Shown piece after piece: positions 37,224-41,957 of a DNA stretch of 41,957 nucleotides. Below the pieces are notes generated by a model, which saw nothing but the letters and a program-made list of their open reading frames with translations, was not told where the DNA came from and ran no database searches. Every line of letters begins with the position of its first letter. The first letter of the stretch is position 1. The stretch comes from an uncultured marine group III euryarchaeote (GTDB lineage: Archaea; Thermoplasmatota; Poseidoniia; MGIII; CG-Epi1). Location of the stretch: NCBI GenBank assembly GCA_902531985.1, contig CACAGG010000007.1, forward strand, positions 1-41,957, in the 5' to 3' direction. Position numbers and translations under genes: made by a program.

Positions 37224-39398
37224 ATGACTAGGATCAATCCAGCCAAAGAAAAGCAAGGCTTCACCAACGGTAACGGGCTTACCAACGGTAATGGATTAAC
37301 TAATGGTAATGGATTAACTAATGGTAATGGATTAACAAACGGTAACGGACTTACTAATGGTAATGGATTAACTAACGGAAATGGATTAACAAACGGTAAT
37401 GGATTACAATCAATAGGCGGCCTAGGCGGCTATTCACATATCGAATTAGACGCTGCAAGTAACACTGCCAGAATATCTACAATCGCCATCTTAATCGCAT
37501 TGCTTTTAGGTGGTGGGACCGTTTTTTTCCTTTGGGAATCTGGTGAAACGAGGCAAACTGTAGGAATCGATGGAGATTTTAGTGATTGGGCAGGAAAACA
37601 AGGAACTGCAGACATCATAGGAGATGCTTTAAACCCTAATATAGACATAATCAATACAACTGTCACAACTGATAAAGTATACATGTCATTCTTGGTTGAG
37701 ACCGATGAACCTATGTTTTTTAGTCCTGCAACAATGAGAATGCTTATTGATAGCGATAATAACCCAAATACAGGATATTTCTATCCGGGCCTGGGTGCTG
37801 ATCATATGATAGAGATTTACGGCGCAAGTAGTGGTAAAATTTCGACATCTCTACTTTACATGTTTGATAATTCTAAAGACAATAGTGATTGGAATGGATT
37901 TCACAGCTTGACTACTTTAAAATCCAATACTACATCTTCCTTTTATTCATCTGGTGCTGCAAAAATGGAATTACAAGTCCCATTATTTGATTTAGGAATA
38001 GATGCTGGTGACGGTATCAAATTTATTACGATAACTGTAGATAATAATGGGAATTATGACATCACTCATATCATTGACTCTGCAACTAAAGAAGAACAAA
38101 CCTATCTTAGTAGAGTTGCTATTGGAAGACAAAATGCAAACGATAATCGTAATGGAGCACTTGACGGAATAGACATTGATGGAAATTTTGAAGATTGGAA
38201 TCAAAATGCAAATATTAAACTAGATTCAAATGATGAGATAAACGCAAACTCAGACATTATTAGGTATGCCAATTTCACAGACAAAGCAAGTGAAACATTT
38301 TATTACATTAATGTAGAAGAAAGCATTTTAGGAGGAACAAACTTTACTGACAAACTAGCTAAAAGTAAAGGAATTGGAGGTGGGGGATACGATTCAACAC
38401 TGGTAGATGGAGAAAGTATAACATATGATGTACCAGAAATACTGGGCTCTGATGAGATATTAATTTTCATAGACACTGATTATAATGAATCTACAGGTTA
38501 CAAAGGAAACTCACTTGGTGCTGAAAAACTAATACATATCGTCGGTCACTATGGAATTATCACATCAAGTACTATAAGTACTTACAATGGGATTAACAAC
38601 AATTGGAACTGGATAGGGAAAACAGACACTCCAAGTGCTAATGACTACAATGAAATCGAAGTTCTCGGAGACGATGGAAATTATTACCTCTACGTTAAGT
38701 CATGGGATAATGATAAAGATGAAATTGAAAGTGAAATATATAATAAGATAACATTGCCTGAAGATGGCAGTCGAGCTGGAACTCCCTCATTCCCCGTTTC
38801 CTGGAATGAATTAGGTAACGATGGAGACGATGGATTAGCAAGTGATATTGAGATTCTAAATGTTTATTGGGCTGAAGACAGTAATTACGTTTTCTTTAGG
38901 ATAGACACTGAAAGTGCTTTTGATAATACTGATTCAACTATTGCTGTAATCATTGACGATGTTTCTCTAAATTCTGGAACTTATGATACGGCCTGTACTA
39001 CTCACAAACAAACTAGTTCAGGTAATACCAGAGGCTATGTTTTCCAATGGGATACTGAAGGCTTTTGGGACAGAGCTCATGGTTCTGGACCTGACTGGGA
39101 TGATCACGTAGCAATTAATTCAGGACATAATGGTGTGAAACTTGCTTGCGACAAAGATGATCTAGGATTTACACTTGATACAACTAATGATAAAGTAAGA
39201 GTAGTTTCAACAGATTCTAGCCGTAAAGCTATGACTGAATTATGGGAAGAGCAAAATGTACCAAGCTCATCAATAGATGATATCACGGATGCTGTTGCAT
39301 TGGGAATTCCGGAATTCTCAACAATAATTGCCCCGGTTGCTTCTGTTCTTTTGATTGTTGGAAATAGAATGAGAAAGGTAAAATCCAACCAACATTAG
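37224..39398 (+). CDS. Repeat-bearing membrane/surface protein with PEF-CTERM-like C-terminus
   Basis: N-terminal (TNGNGL)8, TM ISTIAILIALLLGGGTVFFLW, two DGxFxDW-type ectodomain segments, C-terminal IPEFSTIIAPVASVLLIVGNRMRKVKSNQH. Confidence 0.85.
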   Translation: MTRINPAKEKQGFTNGNGLTNGNGLTNGNGLTNGNGLTNGNGLTNGNGLTNGNGLTNGNGLQSIGGLGGYSHIELDAASNTARISTIAILIALLLGGGTVFFLWESGETRQTVGIDGDFSDWAGKQGTADIIGDALNPNIDIINTTVTTDKVYMSFLVETDEPMFFSPATMRMLIDSDNNPNTGYFYPGLGADHMIEIYGASSGKISTSLLYMFDNSKDNSDWNGFHSLTTLKSNTTSSFYSSGAAKMELQVPLFDLGIDAGDGIKFITITVDNNGNYDITHIIDSATKEEQTYLSRVAIGRQNANDNRNGALDGIDIDGNFEDWNQNANIKLDSNDEINANSDIIRYANFTDKASETFYYINVEESILGGTNFTDKLAKSKGIGGGGYDSTLVDGESITYDVPEILGSDEILIFIDTDYNESTGYKGNSLGAEKLIHIVGHYGIITSSTISTYNGINNNWNWIGKTDTPSANDYNEIEVLGDDGNYYLYVKSWDNDKDEIESEIYNKITLPEDGSRAGTPSFPVSWNELGNDGDDGLASDIEILNVYWAEDSNYVFFRIDTESAFDNTDSTIAVIIDDVSLNSGTYDTACTTHKQTSSGNTRGYVFQWDTEGFWDRAHGSGPDWDDHVAINSGHNGVKLACDKDDLGFTLDTTNDKVRVVSTDSSRKAMTELWEEQNVPSSSIDDITDAVALGIPEFSTIIAPVASVLLIVGNRMRKVKSNQH
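37263..37406 (+). repeat. Eight tandem 18-bp units encoding TNGNGL
   Basis: Consensus ACTAACGGTAATGGATTA; units start at 37263, 37281, 37299, 37317, 37335, 37353, 37371 and 37389. Confidence 0.97.
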
Positions 39399-39428
39399 TT
39401 TTTTGAACCCAAAGAATACAATAAGACT

Positions 39429-41657
39429 ATGGGAGAAGACTCGATTACTCTAAAAGTTGCTGAAGCACTACAAGACGAAGTCGGTTACGGTAGAGGTAGA
39501 CTAGATACATTAACAAGAAATGAATTAGGGCTATCTATAGGAGATATAGTAGAAATACACGGAAGAAGAAGAGACCCTACTGTTGCAATTGTTTGGAGGG
39601 CAAGAACTGAAGACGAGGGAAAAGGAATTATTCGTGTAGATGGACTAATTAGAAATAATGCGAAAGTAAATTTGGGAGACAAAGTAGAAGTCAAGAAAGC
39701 TCAAGTTAAACCTGCACAAAAAGTAGTCCTAGCACCAATGATGGATCAATCTGGAAGAGTTCAATTTGGACCTGGAATTGAAGAAGTTATTTTGAGAGGC
39801 CTAAACAGGCGACCTCTAACAAAAGGAGACGTTGTTATTGTACCTGGACTCACACTCATGGGAGGTAGACTTCCATTTGCAGTCACCGTAGTTCAACCAA
39901 AAGGTATAATCCAAATTCAAGCTGATACTATTATTCAAGTACATGAAGATCCAATTAAAGAAGAAGAATTGACTACAACTGGAGTAGTTTACGAGGATAT
40001 TGGAGGACTCAAGGAAGAAATTAAAAAAGTCCGAGAAATGATTGAGTTACCTCTCAAGCATCCTGAACTTTTCGATGCATTAGGTATAGATCCTCCAAAA
40101 GGTGTTTTACTTTATGGACCTCCAGGCACAGGTAAGACTTTACTTGCAAAAGCAGTTGCAAATGAATCTGGAGCTAATTTCTTGTCTATTCAAGGGCCTG
40201 AAATTATGAACAAGTATTACGGAGAATCAGAAGCTCACTTAAGGCAGAAATTTGAAGAGGCTGAAACTAATTCACCATCAATCATATTTATTGATGAAAT
40301 AGATTCAATTGCGTCAAAGCGTGATGAGACTCAGGGTGAAGTAGAGAGGCGCGTAGTGGCTCAACTTCTAACTTTAATGGATGGGTTACAAGCTCGAGGC
40401 CAAGTGATCGTAATTGCTGCGACAAACAGACCAGATGCAATAGATCAGGCTCTTAGGAGACCGGGAAGATTTGACAGGGAAATTGAGATAGGAATACCTG
40501 ATAGAGATGGACGGAAAGAAGTCCTTCAAGTTCACACCCGAGGTATGCCCATCAAAAGAAACAAAGAAGGTCATTGGAAAGAATTGGAATACTTTGCAGA
40601 AATAACTCATGGATTTGTAGGTGCCGATTTAGCAGCCCTAGCAAGAGAGGCTGCAATGAGTGCCCTAAGAAGGTATTTACCTGAAATAGATTTAGATGAA
40701 CCTATACCTCCTAAACTACTTCAAGAAATGAAAGTAAATAACGATGATTTCAAAGAAGCTCTAAAGGATGTCGAACCTTCTGCCTTGAGAGAGGTTATGG
40801 TCGAAATTCCAAAAGTGGAATGGGATGAAGTTGGAGGATTAGATGAAGCAAAACAGCAACTCATAGAAACTGTGGAGTGGCCATTAACTAATCCTGAAGG
40901 TTTTGAGAGGCTAGGAATAACGCCACCCCGGGGAATGGTACTGTATGGACCTCCTGGAACTGGAAAAACCCTATTGGCAAAAGCTGTAGCTACAGAGTCT
41001 GCAGCTAATTTTATCGCGATTAAAGGTCCCGAAGTTATGTCAAAATGGGTTGGAGAATCAGAGAAAAAACTTCGTGAAGTTTTTAGAAAAGCAAAACAAG
41101 TTTCTCCATGTATTGTGTTCTTAGATGAATTAGATGCCTTGGCACCTGCTAGAGGCGGTGATAGCGATAGTAAAGTGTCTGACAGGCTTGTCGATCAATT
41201 ACTAACCAGCATGGATGGTCTAGAAAATTTAGAAGGAGTCGTGATTATTGGAGCTACAAATAGACCTGAAGTGATCGACCCCGCCCTTCTAAGACCTGGA
41301 CGATTTGACAGAATGATTTTGGTAAATGAGCCAAATGAAGTGGCAAGAAAACAAATTTTAGAAATTCATACAAAAAATATGCCTCTAAAGGGAGTCAATC
41401 TTGATAAATTAGCTGGGAGGATGGAAGGGTATACTGGTGCAGACATAGAGGGTGTTGTAAGAGAAGCTGCAATTTTGGCACTTAGGAAGAATCCAAAAGC
41501 TAAAGAAGTTACTATGAAACATTTTGACGAAGCTCTCGAACAAGTTGCCCCGTCTGTAACTGAAGATACTGTAAAATACTACTCAGAATTAGGTAAAAAG
41601 TTGAGATCTAGAACTAGACGCAAAGAAAGGCGCAATGAAGACGACCTCTACATGTAA
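39429..41657 (+). CDS. cdc48: Cdc48/VCP-like AAA+ ATPase with two AAA domains
   Basis: Two Walker A/B sets ([15 protein letters not shown] twice; [26 protein letters not shown]), N-domain, C-terminal ..DDLYM. Confidence 0.97.
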   Translation: MGEDSITLKVAEALQDEVGYGRGRLDTLTRNELGLSIGDIVEIHGRRRDPTVAIVWRARTEDEGKGIIRVDGLIRNNAKVNLGDKVEVKKAQVKPAQKVVLAPMMDQSGRVQFGPGIEEVILRGLNRRPLTKGDVVIVPGLTLMGGRLPFAVTVVQPKGIIQIQADTIIQVHEDPIKEEELTTTGVVYEDIGGLKEEIKKVREMIELPLKHPELFDALGIDPPKGVLLYGPPGTGKTLLAKAVANESGANFLSIQGPEIMNKYYGESEAHLRQKFEEAETNSPSIIFIDEIDSIASKRDETQGEVERRVVAQLLTLMDGLQARGQVIVIAATNRPDAIDQALRRPGRFDREIEIGIPDRDGRKEVLQVHTRGMPIKRNKEGHWKELEYFAEITHGFVGADLAALAREAAMSALRRYLPEIDLDEPIPPKLLQEMKVNNDDFKEALKDVEPSALREVMVEIPKVEWDEVGGLDEAKQQLIETVEWPLTNPEGFERLGITPPRGMVLYGPPGTGKTLLAKAVATESAANFIAIKGPEVMSKWVGESEKKLREVFRKAKQVSPCIVFLDELDALAPARGGDSDSKVSDRLVDQLLTSMDGLENLEGVVIIGATNRPEVIDPALLRPGRFDRMILVNEPNEVARKQILEIHTKNMPLKGVNLDKLAGRMEGYTGADIEGVVREAAILALRKNPKAKEVTMKHFDEALEQVAPSVTEDTVKYYSELGKKLRSRTRRKERRNEDDLYM

Positions 41658-41658
41658 T

Positions 41659-41892
41659 ATGGAAATAAGACTATCAGACCTTAGAGACAAGCAAGTAACT
41701 ACCGTTTCAGGAGAACGTTTAGGATACATTTCTAATGTAATACTCGACTCTACTTCCGGTAAATTGAAAACATTAGTGATTGTTTCCGATGGAGAAATCC
41801 CCGAAGGACATGAATTAGGGGCAGACAATACGTTAAATATTCCCTTTGAAACGGTTCGTTCAGTAAAAGACATGGTAATGGTGAAAATTTGA
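41659..41892 (+). CDS. PRC-barrel domain protein
   Basis: MEIRLSDLRDKQVTTVSGERLGYISNVILDSTSGKLKTLVI; start corrected to the ATG at 41659. Confidence 0.88.
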   Translation: MEIRLSDLRDKQVTTVSGERLGYISNVILDSTSGKLKTLVIVSDGEIPEGHELGADNTLNIPFETVRSVKDMVMVKI

Positions 41893-41957
41893 ACTTAGAA
41901 AATCTACCCGATCAGCAAAGAATAACTGCTGGATTCTATTACTTCTTGATTCCCTTA
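41889..41957 (+). CDS. 5' fragment of a CDS running off the window (MNLENLPDQQRITAGFYYFLIPL...)
   Basis: TTG start overlapping the PRC-barrel stop codon; open to the window end. Confidence 0.45.
   Translation, partial: MNLENLPDQQRITAGFYYFLIPL

Noticed and set aside
37263-37406. Possible CRISPR array
   Set aside because: Units are contiguous 18-bp, in frame with no spacers, and encode a peptide repeat; no cas genes nearby.

Overview
AT-rich archaeal chromosomal window. The gene content (Cdc48/VCP, Cbf5, FEN1, RtcB, Nob1, geranylgeranyl reductase, ComA/ComB) together with a marine proteorhodopsin suggests a planktonic euryarchaeote of the Poseidoniia / Marine Group II-III type. That taxonomic placement is inference. 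I support about 38 protein-coding genes, including several corrected starts and small ORFs missing from the supplied track, plus three CCA-encoding tRNAs (Lys-CTT, Phe-GAA, Arg-CCT). The best candidates for a second look are: (1) a tightly overlapping Cbf5-CcmC-CcmD-like-CcmE-RtcB-FEN1 operon. It encodes an unusual System I cytochrome c maturation module: CcmE has CxxxY, CcmC has a degenerate WWD loop, and a CcmD-like helix is fused to a secreted domain. (2) A secreted or membrane protein with eight perfect NGNGLT repeats at the N-terminus and a PEF-CTERM-like (archaeosortase-type) C-terminus. (3) An 877-aa membrane-tethered protein with a large ectodomain and two cytoplasmic winged-helix domains. 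(4) ComA-ComB with a tandem rhodanese in an apparent non-methanogen. (5) A blue-tuned proton-pump rhodopsin with a TATA box placed for leaderless transcription and a perfect GC-rich palindrome downstream. (6) A probable frameshift at a G run in a small membrane protein gene. All calls come from reading the sequence and recalled family motifs; no database search was run.
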